64,000 bases of DNA from positions 660,063 to 724,062 of the forward strand of contig NZ_QVMT01000001.1 in assembly GCF_003418935.1 (NCBI RefSeq), given 5' to 3'. Origin of the DNA: Emticicia sp. C21 (GTDB lineage Bacteria > Bacteroidota > Bacteroidia > Cytophagales > Spirosomataceae). The position numbers were made by a program, and so were the translations under genes. The notes under the pieces were generated by a model that saw only the letters and a program-made list of their open reading frames with translations, did not search any database and had not been told where the DNA came from. Positions 45,448 through 54,366 of this stretch are shown piece by piece (within the stretch, counting starts at the first letter, position 1; every line of letters begins with the position of its first letter).

Positions 45448-45613
45448 ATTGAGTGAATGAGTGATTTAGTGATTTAGTGATTAGATTTTCCTTCCTCAAT
45501 TATTCTATACTAAATGCGCCTCAGTTGTTTTTCTATGTTTTTAATTACTAGTCTGATAAATTGGGAAATTCATGATTCAATAAAATAATCACTCATTCAC
45601 TAAATCATTCAAT
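45448..45613. repeat. Inverted pair of octamer repeat arrays
   Basis: Array one (45448-45484): ATTGAGTG, AATGAGTG, ATTTAGTG, ATTTAGTG, ATTAG. Array two (45590-45613) in the opposite sense: CACTCATT, CACTAAAT, CATTCAAT. The arrays face each other across about 105 bp between the S1-domain gene and the metalloprotease gene and could pair as a long interrupted stem. The second overlaps the protease stop codon region. Confidence 0.75.
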
Positions 45614-46300
45614 AAAGTAATAAGGATTACCCATCTCATCATATACCAGATTGTTGAGGATGCCTAAATTGAGAGTGCCTTCTGCTGAAAAAGTATGACC
45701 TGCAAAAATCTGAACTACTTCTTCGGGACATACTTTCCTGTAAATCGGTTTCATGGTTCCACCAAATTCCCCGGCATTTACTGTTGGGTTCCATTGGAAT
45801 TTAGGTTTTACCAAAGTTCCTCTGGGAGCCATCATGGGAGGTGGCGATTCTCTTGCTCGTAAATCAACATCAGCGGGGTGATCAAGCCCTAAAGAATGAC
45901 CAAATTCATGTGCAGCAGTGGTGGATTCCCCTAGATTATCACTTATCAGCCAGTGCCCTATATTGCCTCCTAATTCGTGACCCATAAATGAGCGTTTCAG
46001 GATATTATCCTGCTCAATCCGGATATAATTATTCCGGTAATCGGTATTATTTTGCACCAGATCAAAAACCTCATCTACCGATACAACGGCTGAATCTATT
46101 TCAAATCTGATGAGATAAGTGGCTATACTTCCATCAGTCTGCCTTATCTGTATTTTGCCTTGCGCTTCGTTGTATTGGCTACTGATTTCGAGTACTATTT
46201 TATCTACCAACTCAGGTGCAGCAAATGTACCATAAAACCAGAGTTTAGCAGAAATCACAATTTCTTTTGCTTCTGGTCTGATATAAGCTATGGCAGACAT
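45605..46300 (-). CDS. Leaderless matrixin-like zinc metalloprotease
   Basis: Predicted 231-aa metzincin. The zinc motif H131-E-x2-H135-x5-H141 (AHEFGHSLGLDHP) is complete, and PPMMAP at 154-159 can serve as the Met-turn, giving a matrixin/M10-like catalytic domain. No signal peptide, propeptide cysteine switch or sorting domain is seen: the protein begins MSAIAYIRPEAKEIVISAKL. Secreted members of this family normally carry all of these. Its ATG directly follows the stop codon of the small upstream gene, so the two are probably translationally coupled. Activity is likely from the motif; location and target are unknown. Confidence 0.78.
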   Translation of the reverse strand: MSAIAYIRPEAKEIVISAKLWFYGTFAAPELVDKIVLEISSQYNEAQGKIQIRQTDGSIATYLIRFEIDSAVVSVDEVFDLVQNNTDYRNNYIRIEQDNILKRSFMGHELGGNIGHWLISDNLGESTTAAHEFGHSLGLDHPADVDLRARESPPPMMAPRGTLVKPKFQWNPTVNAGEFGGTMKPIYRKVCPEEVVQIFAGHTFSAEGTLNLGILNNLVYDEMGNPYYFIE

Positions 46301-46588
46301 TTATTGCTGAAAAGCACGTTCAAGAATCAGTTCTTTCACTTTACGCGCATCGCTTTTTGTAAAATTCTCAATTATTATTTCATGCTCTCTTGCACGCGCC
46401 TTGATGCGAATGGTTGAGAAAAACATACCAGAATCTATTTCTACACCCGCTATATCGTTATAAAAAACAAATTGTTCAGAGCTACTAAAAACTTTTCTTG
46501 CCTTGAAAGTAACGCCTTTTTCGTTGAAAATAACTTCATCGGGCATTAACGGATTTTTCAGTGTACTAGCTGCAAATCTTTCGTTCAT
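46301..46588 (-). CDS. Small PH-like protein paired with the metalloprotease
   Basis: Predicted 95-aa cytoplasmic protein, not recognised with certainty. The pattern VIFNEKGVTFKARKVFSSSEQFVFYNDIAGVEI followed by a second beta meander and C-terminal helix (SDARKVKELILERAFQQ) resembles bacterial PH-like domains. No signal peptide or cysteines. Its stop codon abuts the start codon of the leaderless metalloprotease, so it may be a partner, inhibitor or immunity factor; this is a hypothesis from gene order. It starts 41 bases after the rsmG stop. Confidence 0.6.
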   Translation of the reverse strand: MNERFAASTLKNPLMPDEVIFNEKGVTFKARKVFSSSEQFVFYNDIAGVEIDSGMFFSTIRIKARAREHEIIIENFTKSDARKVKELILERAFQQ

Positions 46589-46628
46589 TGTATTGATTAT
46601 TTATGGGTTGTCAAAAATTATATGTGCA

Positions 46629-47261
46629 TCAGAATGGCACATAAACTACTTTTTTGGTCTCAAAAAACTCTTCTTCAAAATAATCTGAAAGGTCATACAA
46701 CTTATATTTTTTACCAAACTCCTGCAATTCTTCTTCCAGATCTCCGCCTTTCAGATATAAAATACCATTTCTCAGGTCATTAAATTGGTTTCTGGTAACC
46801 TTATCCTGTACCCAACCATAAAATGGTTTAAGCCTGGTTACAGCCCTGCTTACGATAAAGTCAAAATCGTTTGCCACATTCTCGGCTCTTTCGTGCTGCC
46901 CAGTCAGGTTTTTTAAACCGATAGCCTGAGCTACTTCGGTAACTACCTTGATTTTCTTACCTATTGAATCTACCAGATGAAAATGGCATTCAGGAAACAG
47001 AATAGCTAAAGGAATACCCGGAAAACCGCCGCCTGTACCTACATCTAAAATTTCTGTGCCATGTTTAAAATTAAGCACTTTGGCTATACCCAGCGAATGC
47101 AAAACGTGTTTTTCGTACAGGTTCTCAATATCCTGTCTTGAAATCACATTAATCTGGTTATTCCAAAAACTGTAGAGTTCCTGCAATTGTTCAAATTGCT
47201 CACGCTGTTGAGCCGTGAGTTTCGGAAAATATTTAGTCAGTATATCTATATTAGCAGGCAT
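46629..47261 (-). CDS. rsmG: 16S rRNA (guanine-527-N7)-methyltransferase RsmG
   Basis: Predicted 210-aa cytoplasmic SAM-dependent methyltransferase that modifies G527 of 16S rRNA. The start at 47261 (MPANIDILTKYFPKL) is the ATG; an in-frame TTG two codons upstream is less likely. Motifs are NVISRQDIENLYEKHVLHSLGI, the SAM-binding ILDVGTGGGFPGIPLAI, and ENVANDFDFIVSRAVTRL. Length is usual for RsmG (about 210 aa). It lies 30 bases downstream of the glycosyltransferase gene. Confidence 0.95.
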   Translation of the reverse strand: MPANIDILTKYFPKLTAQQREQFEQLQELYSFWNNQINVISRQDIENLYEKHVLHSLGIAKVLNFKHGTEILDVGTGGGFPGIPLAILFPECHFHLVDSIGKKIKVVTEVAQAIGLKNLTGQHERAENVANDFDFIVSRAVTRLKPFYGWVQDKVTRNQFNDLRNGILYLKGGDLEEELQEFGKKYKLYDLSDYFEEEFFETKKVVYVPF

Positions 47262-47290
47262 ATACAATGCGCAAAAAAGTAAAATTTATC

Positions 47291-48505
47291 TTATCTCCAC
47301 TTAATCTTTTTAGGGTTCGAGAAAATAGTAATCAGGCCAAAAACCAGATAATAACAGGCATAAAGAAAATCGTAATACGGAATCTTGAACGATTGTATGG
47401 TACTACTCAGTTTTTTATTGGCTTTAGCAAGAACTATCCATCTGATAAATAACCATGAAAGAAACACGCCTGTTATCAATCGCATCCAGTCATTGTACAG
47501 ATAGAAATCCTGTAAATTATTATCATCCAACCACTCTGTTGGAATTCTCGACCACTCAGGGGCTTCAAACCAATCTGGTTTTATAAAGAAAGTTGGCAAT
47601 AATATAAACCAGCATACTAGTTGACTTGTTGCCAGGCTTCCTAATAAAAACTTATCCCTGAATTTATAACGCTTGCCTACCGATAAATGGCGACGTTTTT
47701 GTGTAACCCAATCTCCCCAGGTTCTTTTGGGTTCAGATATCATTTGAGCATTTTCGTCAATACAAATAGCTACGTTTGTTTTATTAGAAACCTCATTGAC
47801 AAATAAATCATCGTCTCCGCCTAATAACTCCTGATGGTGCAGAAAACCATTTCCTACCCAGAATAAATCCCGGCGATACATCAGGTTTCGACCTACGCCC
47901 ATGTATGGCATACCAGCCTTTGTAAAAGACATGTATTGCAGGGCAGTCTGAAAAGTTTCATAACGAATCAGCGAATTTAAACGTGAATCCTCAAAACTGT
48001 ATGGCGAAAAGCCCAGTACAATATCCTTTCCTTTGTCGAGTTGTGCTACCATCGTATCAATCCAGTAATCACTGGTAGGGCGGCAATCGGCATCGGTCAA
48101 CAAGATAATGTCCTTAGTGGCTTTTTTGATTCCCATGGTTACGGCAAATTTTTTGGCTGTAAAATGGGCAGGTAATGACTCAATTCTGACAAAATTAACT
48201 TTTGAATAGCCCCCCTCGTTGAATAAGAGGTAATCGTAAGTGCCGTCGTGTGAGCGGTCATCTGCTACAATTATTTCAAAATCAGGATAATTCTGTGATT
48301 CTAATATCGGCAGCAATTCTTTCAGATTTTCAAGCTCGTTCCAAGCAGCAATAACCACCGAAACTCCTGGTTTCTGATTCGAAATTGTATCACGCTCTGC
48401 ATCCTGATGCGACAATAAGCCCGGAAAAATACCCAAAATAAAAATGAGTTGAACAAAGACAGCAGTGAAAAAAAGAATCGGTAGTAAATAGTGCCAAAAC
48501 ACCAT
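47291..48505 (-). CDS. Membrane GT2 family glycosyltransferase
   Basis: Predicted 404-aa inner-membrane glycosyltransferase. One N-terminal membrane helix (about 5-27) is followed by the GT-A domain: SVVIAAWNELENL, ADDRSHDGT, the D-x-D motif in LLTDADCRPTSDYW, GGDDDLFVNEV and QKRRHLS (equivalent to the Q-x-x-R-W of processive synthases). Two or three C-terminal membrane helices follow (about 300-395). The layout resembles IcaA/NodC-like enzymes, but no synthase partner is nearby. The sugar donor and product are unknown. Confidence 0.88.
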   Translation of the reverse strand: MVFWHYLLPILFFTAVFVQLIFILGIFPGLLSHQDAERDTISNQKPGVSVVIAAWNELENLKELLPILESQNYPDFEIIVADDRSHDGTYDYLLFNEGGYSKVNFVRIESLPAHFTAKKFAVTMGIKKATKDIILLTDADCRPTSDYWIDTMVAQLDKGKDIVLGFSPYSFEDSRLNSLIRYETFQTALQYMSFTKAGMPYMGVGRNLMYRRDLFWVGNGFLHHQELLGGDDDLFVNEVSNKTNVAICIDENAQMISEPKRTWGDWVTQKRRHLSVGKRYKFRDKFLLGSLATSQLVCWFILLPTFFIKPDWFEAPEWSRIPTEWLDDNNLQDFYLYNDWMRLITGVFLSWLFIRWIVLAKANKKLSSTIQSFKIPYYDFLYACYYLVFGLITIFSNPKKIKWR

Positions 48506-48653
48506 GTATCAAGAGTTTAGGTTTAAAAGTGTGCAAAGATAAAATTCTTTAATTGAACAATTTCTACAAACCTAAATAATTAAATCAAGAAAATTACGTT
48601 ATAAGTCATTTTGCAGCAGTTTTAATAAAAATTTTATATTTTTTTAATCCCGC

Positions 48654-50537
48654 TTAGTCAAACAAAGGCCAGTTGGCACCCAGGAAGAATGTTCGACGTA
48701 AGCCCGGATAGACTGAACTTACAAAATAACCACTAGCAGGGAAACCCTGGTTGACATGAGCGAATTTCAAGAAAACTCTTACCTTGCTCACTTTCATATT
48801 GGCAAATAAATCTACCACCGGATACCCCCACGCTTTTTTATCATTCTGCAAGTAAAACTGTCGGGTTAGTGGCATATAATTATCTGCATAATAAGCCGTA
48901 CGATAATAAATCTCAGCCCCGGCATTAATATGCAATCTTTTGGCATAGACAAACTCATAAGAAACCGTTGTGTTATTGGCAATAGCAGGCATGCGGATGA
49001 TGTTTCTTTGAGAGGTTTGAGCCAGATGAATCTGGTTGGCCAACAGAAATTTCTTCCAACGGTACTCAATATTTAAAGATGCTCTGAAAATGCTTATCGG
49101 AACAGATGATTGATTTACCCGGGCATTCAAATCATAATAAATATAATTATCTATCAGCGTATAATAAGCACTTGGTAAAAACCTGAATCGCCCAAACTGA
49201 ATAGCAGTTGAGGCATAAAAGTTATTGGAGAACTGATTTTTAAGGCTTTGATTCCAACTATAAGCAGCACTCATAAAGCGCTCGTCCAGAATATAAGCGG
49301 GTGTAGAAAGCTGGCTAAATCCTGCATTGAGTCGAGGGCCAATATATTCGGCTTTCAGTTTATAATTCAGATTAGTACCGATTTCAAACTCGGCATAAGC
49401 CCGTTTTAAACTATCCGGAAAATAATAATTAGCCCATGCGCCTGCCAGTACTTCATTCTGGAATTTCAATCTGAAATCGTTGCCAAAATTAGAGGTGAGA
49501 TTATAAAGCCGATGACGCAGGTGAAGTCTGTAAGCAAATCCTCTGTAAATACCTTTAATACCAAATTTATTCTCGATCAGGCGGTACCTGTAAGCTATTG
49601 AAAGTGTATCAGGTATTTGGTTAAGAGAGGCCGTGTCTGTAGGCATTATCTGTCCATAGAAATTCAGCCCGTTGGCCGTATCAGCTTTGAAACTATTATC
49701 CTGATAGTAATCGATACGTCTTTGATAATCTAAAATATGGTAGACCTGAAACCCATTAGACAATTGATATTGCTGATAAATATGAAATTCGTTTCTCCAA
49801 TCGCGCGAAGAGGCATTGCTTAGCCTCGACAAGAAATTTTTATAATTGCTTAAGTCGCTTGTTTCAACAAATTTAAGGCTGTCATCCAAAGGCTTTATAC
49901 CACCCTGGTCTACAGGAGCATGATTAAAATGGTTATAAGTACCTAAAACAGTATACTTCCCATCTTTTGATTCATAATTGGTTGATCCAAGCAAAGCCCA
50001 GCTATCTACTAGTCTTTCCTCTCGGGTTTGTGGTGCACCATATTGTTTGGCAGCAGTGAGGCGTCGTACATCAAATGTTATATTCCAGCGGGGTTTGATA
50101 TTCTGTGAGTGTGTAAAATCCAGATACAACATGCCTCCACCCGACTGGGAGTAATACATATTTGTATAAGGCGATTTAGTATTATAATATTTGCTTTTTG
50201 TGGCATCAAAGGCATAAAAACCATAAGTAGTAAAACCCAATTGCTTACTTACCTCTTCATTTGGCTGGAAAAACAAAGGTTTCACAGCCGTGCCTATCAG
50301 ACCCAAGTCCTGATACAGCCAACCGCTTTTGAGATTTCTATCAAACAGATGAAAACCATCAAGAGTAGAATCGGGATTATAATAGGTTTTGCGATTATTC
50401 AGAATATCGTTTTCGAGAATATAACGGGTAGTCTTAAGTCCGTAAACTTGCTTAGTAGAATCGTCAAGGATTTGGGCGTGGCATAAACCGTAAAAGTAGC
50501 TCAATAAAAGTGTAAAGAATATTTTTTTTATGCTCAT
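48654..50537 (-). CDS. Putative outer-membrane porin (Bacteroidota porin family)
   Basis: Predicted 627-aa outer-membrane beta-barrel protein. The start at 50537 gives MSIKKIFFTLLLSYFYGLCHAQ, a clear signal peptide; the upstream in-frame extension is rejected. The mature part is rich in alternating aromatic strands (e.g. HIYQQYQLSNGFQVYHILDY, LHLRHRLYNLTSNFG) and ends RRTFFLGANWPLFD with a terminal aromatic-rich strand. It matches the 'putative porin' family that is widespread in this phylum; substrate is unknown. It lies alone between GT2 and VWA genes. Confidence 0.8.
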   Translation of the reverse strand: MSIKKIFFTLLLSYFYGLCHAQILDDSTKQVYGLKTTRYILENDILNNRKTYYNPDSTLDGFHLFDRNLKSGWLYQDLGLIGTAVKPLFFQPNEEVSKQLGFTTYGFYAFDATKSKYYNTKSPYTNMYYSQSGGGMLYLDFTHSQNIKPRWNITFDVRRLTAAKQYGAPQTREERLVDSWALLGSTNYESKDGKYTVLGTYNHFNHAPVDQGGIKPLDDSLKFVETSDLSNYKNFLSRLSNASSRDWRNEFHIYQQYQLSNGFQVYHILDYQRRIDYYQDNSFKADTANGLNFYGQIMPTDTASLNQIPDTLSIAYRYRLIENKFGIKGIYRGFAYRLHLRHRLYNLTSNFGNDFRLKFQNEVLAGAWANYYFPDSLKRAYAEFEIGTNLNYKLKAEYIGPRLNAGFSQLSTPAYILDERFMSAAYSWNQSLKNQFSNNFYASTAIQFGRFRFLPSAYYTLIDNYIYYDLNARVNQSSVPISIFRASLNIEYRWKKFLLANQIHLAQTSQRNIIRMPAIANNTTVSYEFVYAKRLHINAGAEIYYRTAYYADNYMPLTRQFYLQNDKKAWGYPVVDLFANMKVSKVRVFLKFAHVNQGFPASGYFVSSVYPGLRRTFFLGANWPLFD

Positions 50538-50710
50538 GTTCCGCCAATTACTATAAAAACGTTGCAATTTACGGCAAATCTTCGGATTTTGGTCAAGCCA
50601 ACTCTTAATAGTTCTTAAAAAGTATAGATTGTTAATATAGCCAAACTTTAAGCAGATAAAAAGCGTTAATTATTAGAGAGAGGTAACAGAATACTAAATC
50701 ACTGATTGTC

Positions 50711-51814
50711 ATGCTTGGTTTTCGTTTTTCAGAGTTTAAGCCCGAAATGAAGGGCAACACCAAATTCGAGCAATTGCTCAATATTTTTCAACAATTATTA
50801 TTAATTACAGCCGGAGACGTAGGTCAGGCATTGAGTTATATGAGTGACCTTGACCGTCAGTATCAACTTACGGATGATAACTACGGCATGGCCGATTTTA
50901 TAGAAGACTTAAAGAAAAAAGGCTATATCACCGAAGAAAATCAAGAGGGTCAGCAGTATAAAATCACAGCTAAAAGTGAGCAAAGTATCAGAAAGCAGTC
51001 ACTTGAGGAAATCTTTGGCAAACTGAAACGCACCAAATCGAGTGGTAGCCACCATACCCCTTATACAGGAGTTGGCGATGAATTAAGCAGTGATGTACGC
51101 GCTTTTCAGTTCGGCGACTCCCTGGAACAGATTTCTATGACAGAATCATTGAAAAATGCTCAAATAAATAGTGGTATTGATGACTTTATGCTGTTGGAGA
51201 GTGATCTGGAAGTAGTTGACCGGGAATCAAAGATACAGACTTCTACGGTATTGATGATTGATATTTCTCACTCCATGATTCTTTATGGCGAAGACCGTAT
51301 TACGCCTGCCAAAAAAGTAGCCTTGGCATTAGCAGAATTAATCCGCACTAAATACCCTAAAGATACCTTAGATATACTGGTATTTGGCAATGATGCCTGG
51401 CAGATACAACTGAAAGACATTCCTTATCTGGAAGTAGGGCCATACCACACTAATACTGTAGCCGGATTAGAACTGGCAATGGATTTACTACGTCGCAGAA
51501 AAACCAAAAACAAACAGGTTTTTATGATTACCGACGGTAAGCCGACCTGTTTGAAAGAAGGTATTAAATACTATAAAAACAGCTTCGGTCTCGACCGGAA
51601 GATTGTGAATAAAACCCTGACGATTGCAGCACAAGCCCGTAGAATGGATATTCCGGTTACAACTTTCATGATTGCCTCAGACCCTTATCTCAAACAATTT
51701 GTACAACAGTTTACCGAGGTAAATAATGGCCGGGCTTATTACAGCAATCTGAATGGATTAGGTGGATTCGTTTTAGAAGACTTCCAACGTAATAGACGTA
51801 AGAATGTAAAGTAG
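50711..51814 (+). CDS. VWA domain protein
   Basis: Predicted 367-aa cytoplasmic protein. The N-terminal region (1-165) is helical and of unknown function (MLGFRFSEFKPEMKGNTKFE). A von Willebrand A domain follows (about 175-355) with an intact metal-ion site: D-I-S-H-S in LMIDISHSMILYG, a Thr in NTVAG, and MITDGKPT. It resembles CoxE/BatA-like VWA proteins that partner MoxR ATPases, but no MoxR gene is next to it here. No signal peptide or membrane helix. Role unknown. Confidence 0.82.
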   Translation: MLGFRFSEFKPEMKGNTKFEQLLNIFQQLLLITAGDVGQALSYMSDLDRQYQLTDDNYGMADFIEDLKKKGYITEENQEGQQYKITAKSEQSIRKQSLEEIFGKLKRTKSSGSHHTPYTGVGDELSSDVRAFQFGDSLEQISMTESLKNAQINSGIDDFMLLESDLEVVDRESKIQTSTVLMIDISHSMILYGEDRITPAKKVALALAELIRTKYPKDTLDILVFGNDAWQIQLKDIPYLEVGPYHTNTVAGLELAMDLLRRRKTKNKQVFMITDGKPTCLKEGIKYYKNSFGLDRKIVNKTLTIAAQARRMDIPVTTFMIASDPYLKQFVQQFTEVNNGRAYYSNLNGLGGFVLEDFQRNRRKNVK

Positions 51815-51876
51815 CCCGTCCGGTTTATATTGATTCATTAACCTGAGACCCTAAGTTAAAAACTACCTTATAACCG

Positions 51877-52536
51877 ATGAATAAAAAAGAACGCTATAGA
51901 GCTTTAGTGACTTATTTTACCGAACATTATCCCCAAGCCGAAACCGAACTCAACTTCACCAATGCTTACGAATTACTAGTGGCTGTGATACTTTCAGCCC
52001 AATGTACTGATAAACGAATAAATATGGTAACGCCACGATTATTCGAGCGCTACCCAACACCCGAAAGTCTGGCTGCTTCTACTGCCGAAGAAGTACTTGA
52101 GTATGTAAGAACTGTAAGCTACCCAAATAATAAGAGTAAGAACCTGATAGGTATGGCTCGTATTCTGGTAAATGATTTTAATTCAGAAGTACCCAATACC
52201 ATCGAAGACCTACAAAAAATGCCGGGAGTAGGCCGCAAAACTGCTAATGTAATAGTTTCAGTTATTTATAATCAACCAGCTATGGCTGTTGATACCCATG
52301 TTTTCCGTGTTTCTCACCGTTTGGGTTTAGTGCCTAAAACTGCTAAAAACCCATTACTGGTAGAAAAAGAATTGATAAAGTATCTACCCAAAGAGACTAT
52401 TTCGGTAGCCCACCATTGGTTGATTTTGCATGGAAGATATATCTGTATAGCGCGTTCCCCAAAATGCCCGGAATGTGAACTGAAAAGCTTCTGTCTGGCC
52501 TATGAAACCAAAGATTTCAAAACACCTTCGCTCTGA
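51877..52536 (+). CDS. nth: Endonuclease III
   Basis: Predicted 219-aa DNA glycosylase/AP lyase of base-excision repair, removing oxidised pyrimidines. The helix-hairpin-helix MPGVGRKTANVIV contains catalytic K121, and D139 lies in AMAVDTHVFR. Four cysteines (C190, C197, C200, C206) form the C-x6-C-x2-C-x5-C 4Fe-4S cluster. Length is standard. It is followed 28 bases later by the MOSC gene. Confidence 0.96.
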   Translation: MNKKERYRALVTYFTEHYPQAETELNFTNAYELLVAVILSAQCTDKRINMVTPRLFERYPTPESLAASTAEEVLEYVRTVSYPNNKSKNLIGMARILVNDFNSEVPNTIEDLQKMPGVGRKTANVIVSVIYNQPAMAVDTHVFRVSHRLGLVPKTAKNPLLVEKELIKYLPKETISVAHHWLILHGRYICIARSPKCPECELKSFCLAYETKDFKTPSL

Positions 52537-52564
52537 AATGGTTATTAGTGAAAAAGCTGAATAG

Positions 52565-53068
52565 ATGGAAATTAAACAATTGATGAAAAACTTTGCCTAC
52601 AATGGCAAGGTAGAATGGTTAAGTTATCGCCCCGGCTCTACTTCGAGAGGATCGATACACATAGTTGATACTATTGAAATAACTGAAAAGAAAGGTATAG
52701 TAGGCGATCGCTACCGCGGCACTTCACGCAATAGACAAGTAACCCTCATACAAGCAGAACATATTGAAGCTTTTGCCAAAATGCTTCATAAAGAAAGTAT
52801 TGATCCTGCCCTTTTGCGACGCAATATCGTAGTTTCAGGCATTAACCTATTGGCTTTTCATGATACTACTTTCCAGATTGGCGAGGTAGTATTAAAAGGG
52901 ACAGGCTACTGTCACCCGTGCAGCCGAATGGAAGAAAACCTGGGCCCTGGCGGATACAATGCCATGCGCGGGCATGGGGGAATCACCTGCATGGTGATGA
53001 AAGGCGGTATAATAAAAATTGGTGATGAGGTATCGCCAATTCAGGATTTCATCCCCCAGCTTTTTTAG
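52565..53068 (+). CDS. MOSC domain protein
   Basis: Predicted 167-aa stand-alone MOSC protein, a family that binds or transfers the molybdenum-cofactor sulfur. The beta-strand-rich domain includes GIVGDRYRG, RQVTLIQAEHIEAF, LLRRNIVVSGINL, and a C-terminal GTGYCHPCSRMEE in which the cysteines probably carry the thiol. It lacks the NifS-like domain found in Moco sulfurases. Its 3' end overlaps the convergent SUI1/YciH gene by 20 bases. Confidence 0.87.
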   Translation: MEIKQLMKNFAYNGKVEWLSYRPGSTSRGSIHIVDTIEITEKKGIVGDRYRGTSRNRQVTLIQAEHIEAFAKMLHKESIDPALLRRNIVVSGINLLAFHDTTFQIGEVVLKGTGYCHPCSRMEENLGPGGYNAMRGHGGITCMVMKGGIIKIGDEVSPIQDFIPQLF

Positions 53069-53387
53069 CTTTATAACCCTCTTTTAATAAAAAGCCTAAG
53101 ATTTTATCACGGTGGTCGCCTTGTATAAGTATTTCTCCATCTTTAGCTGTGCCGCCGCTACCGCATAGGTTCTGGAGTTTCTTTCTTAGATTCTGAAGGT
53201 CTTCGTCTTTGGCAATCACGCCTTCTACCCTACTTACAACCTTATTACCCCCTTTCCTATCCAACCAGACTTTCAGGTTCTGTTGCTGTGGGGCTAAGGT
53301 TTCTATTTCCTCCTCTTCACCAAAGTTAAATGCAAAATCGGGATTGGTTGAATATACCACTCCCTCACGGTGTTTTTTATTTTTCAT
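53049..53387 (-). CDS. SUI1/YciH-like translation factor
   Basis: Predicted 112-aa protein of the SUI1/eIF1-like family (YciH). The C-terminal SUI1 fold shows the typical KDLQNLRKKLQNLCGSGGTAKDGEILIQGDHRDKI pattern (glycine pair and GDHRD), preceded by a charged, poorly conserved N-terminus. YciH acts on initiation fidelity in E. coli. Its ATG overlaps the stop codon of the lipid kinase gene (ATGA), so translation is probably coupled. Confidence 0.9.
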   Translation of the reverse strand: MKNKKHREGVVYSTNPDFAFNFGEEEEIETLAPQQQNLKVWLDRKGGNKVVSRVEGVIAKDEDLQNLRKKLQNLCGSGGTAKDGEILIQGDHRDKILGFLLKEGYKAKKAGG

Positions 53388-54253
53388 ATCATTACATGCA
53401 AGCTTTTTCCACGAATACTTATCGTTAATTCATCAGTATCCAGCCTTAAAGGCTCTCCGTCATAATGAATCAACAGATTTTCCTGACCTTTCATTTTAAA
53501 TTTAGCTCCCCTGTACACTTCGGCATACGGAGATTCATTAATCGTTTTGTTAAATAGCTTGGTAATAATACCTGGCACTTGCCAGAGTGGCATCGGATTC
53601 AGCAGAGTACAATCAATGAAACCATCGTCTATCTGAGCAATTGGGGCAATATATGCATTATTCCCAAACTGGCGGGCATTGCCAAAAGTAATGCTGAACA
53701 CCTTGTAATCGTTCCCACCAAAATTGCATGGCAAAGGCTGATAAGACCAGAATTCCTGAAAACCTACTTTTATATAGTTAAATAATCCACGTCCTTTCAA
53801 TCTTGAAAACACATCGGCACAATGGGCATCAAAGCCTACCCCAGCCGTACAAAAAAATGGAATATCATTTACATAACAGGCATCAATCTGTTTTACGGTA
53901 GCATTATTAAGTGCCTCAATGACCTTATGTGGTTTCATAGAAATACCTAACTCCCTAGCCAATCCATTACCCGAACCCAGGGGCATAATACCTAAAGCTG
54001 TTTTGCTGCCAATTAATGCCTTAGCGGTTTCGTTTACAGTGCCATCGCCGCCCATCGCTACTATATAAGGTACTTGTTTCTCTGAGGCTTCATAAGCCAG
54101 TTCGGTGGCATGTCCTGCTGCTTTGGTGGGAATAACTCTAGCCTGATACTTTTTTTTGTCTAATTGATTTTCAATCAGGCTGATAATTGCCTGGTGATTT
54201 TTCTTTCGGCCTGAAAAGGGATTAACGACAAACCAGATTTCTTGCTTGCTCAC
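53384..54253 (-). CDS. Diacylglycerol kinase-family lipid kinase (YegS/DgkB-like)
   Basis: Predicted 289-aa cytoplasmic lipid kinase. The GTG at 54253 gives VSKQEIWFVVNPFSGRK, matching the family start; a GTG 36 bases further upstream (301 aa) is the alternative. The nucleotide motif is VNPFSGRKKN and GGDGTVNE is the signature glycine loop. GSGNGLARELGI and the C-terminal NLLIHYDGEPL region complete the DAGK_cat plus YegS C-terminal domain. It phosphorylates diacylglycerol or a related lipid. It is coupled to the SUI1 gene by a four-base overlap. Confidence 0.93.
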   Translation of the reverse strand: MSKQEIWFVVNPFSGRKKNHQAIISLIENQLDKKKYQARVIPTKAAGHATELAYEASEKQVPYIVAMGGDGTVNETAKALIGSKTALGIMPLGSGNGLARELGISMKPHKVIEALNNATVKQIDACYVNDIPFFCTAGVGFDAHCADVFSRLKGRGLFNYIKVGFQEFWSYQPLPCNFGGNDYKVFSITFGNARQFGNNAYIAPIAQIDDGFIDCTLLNPMPLWQVPGIITKLFNKTINESPYAEVYRGAKFKMKGQENLLIHYDGEPLRLDTDELTISIRGKSLHVMI

Positions 54254-54366
54254 AAATAGGGGGATAACTAAGTTCAAATGAATAATCACTCAAAAATAGT
54301 TGATTGAAACAAACTTTCTGAATATTTGAGAGAGTTCGACTATTTTATTTATTAAGCTACGCTTGA

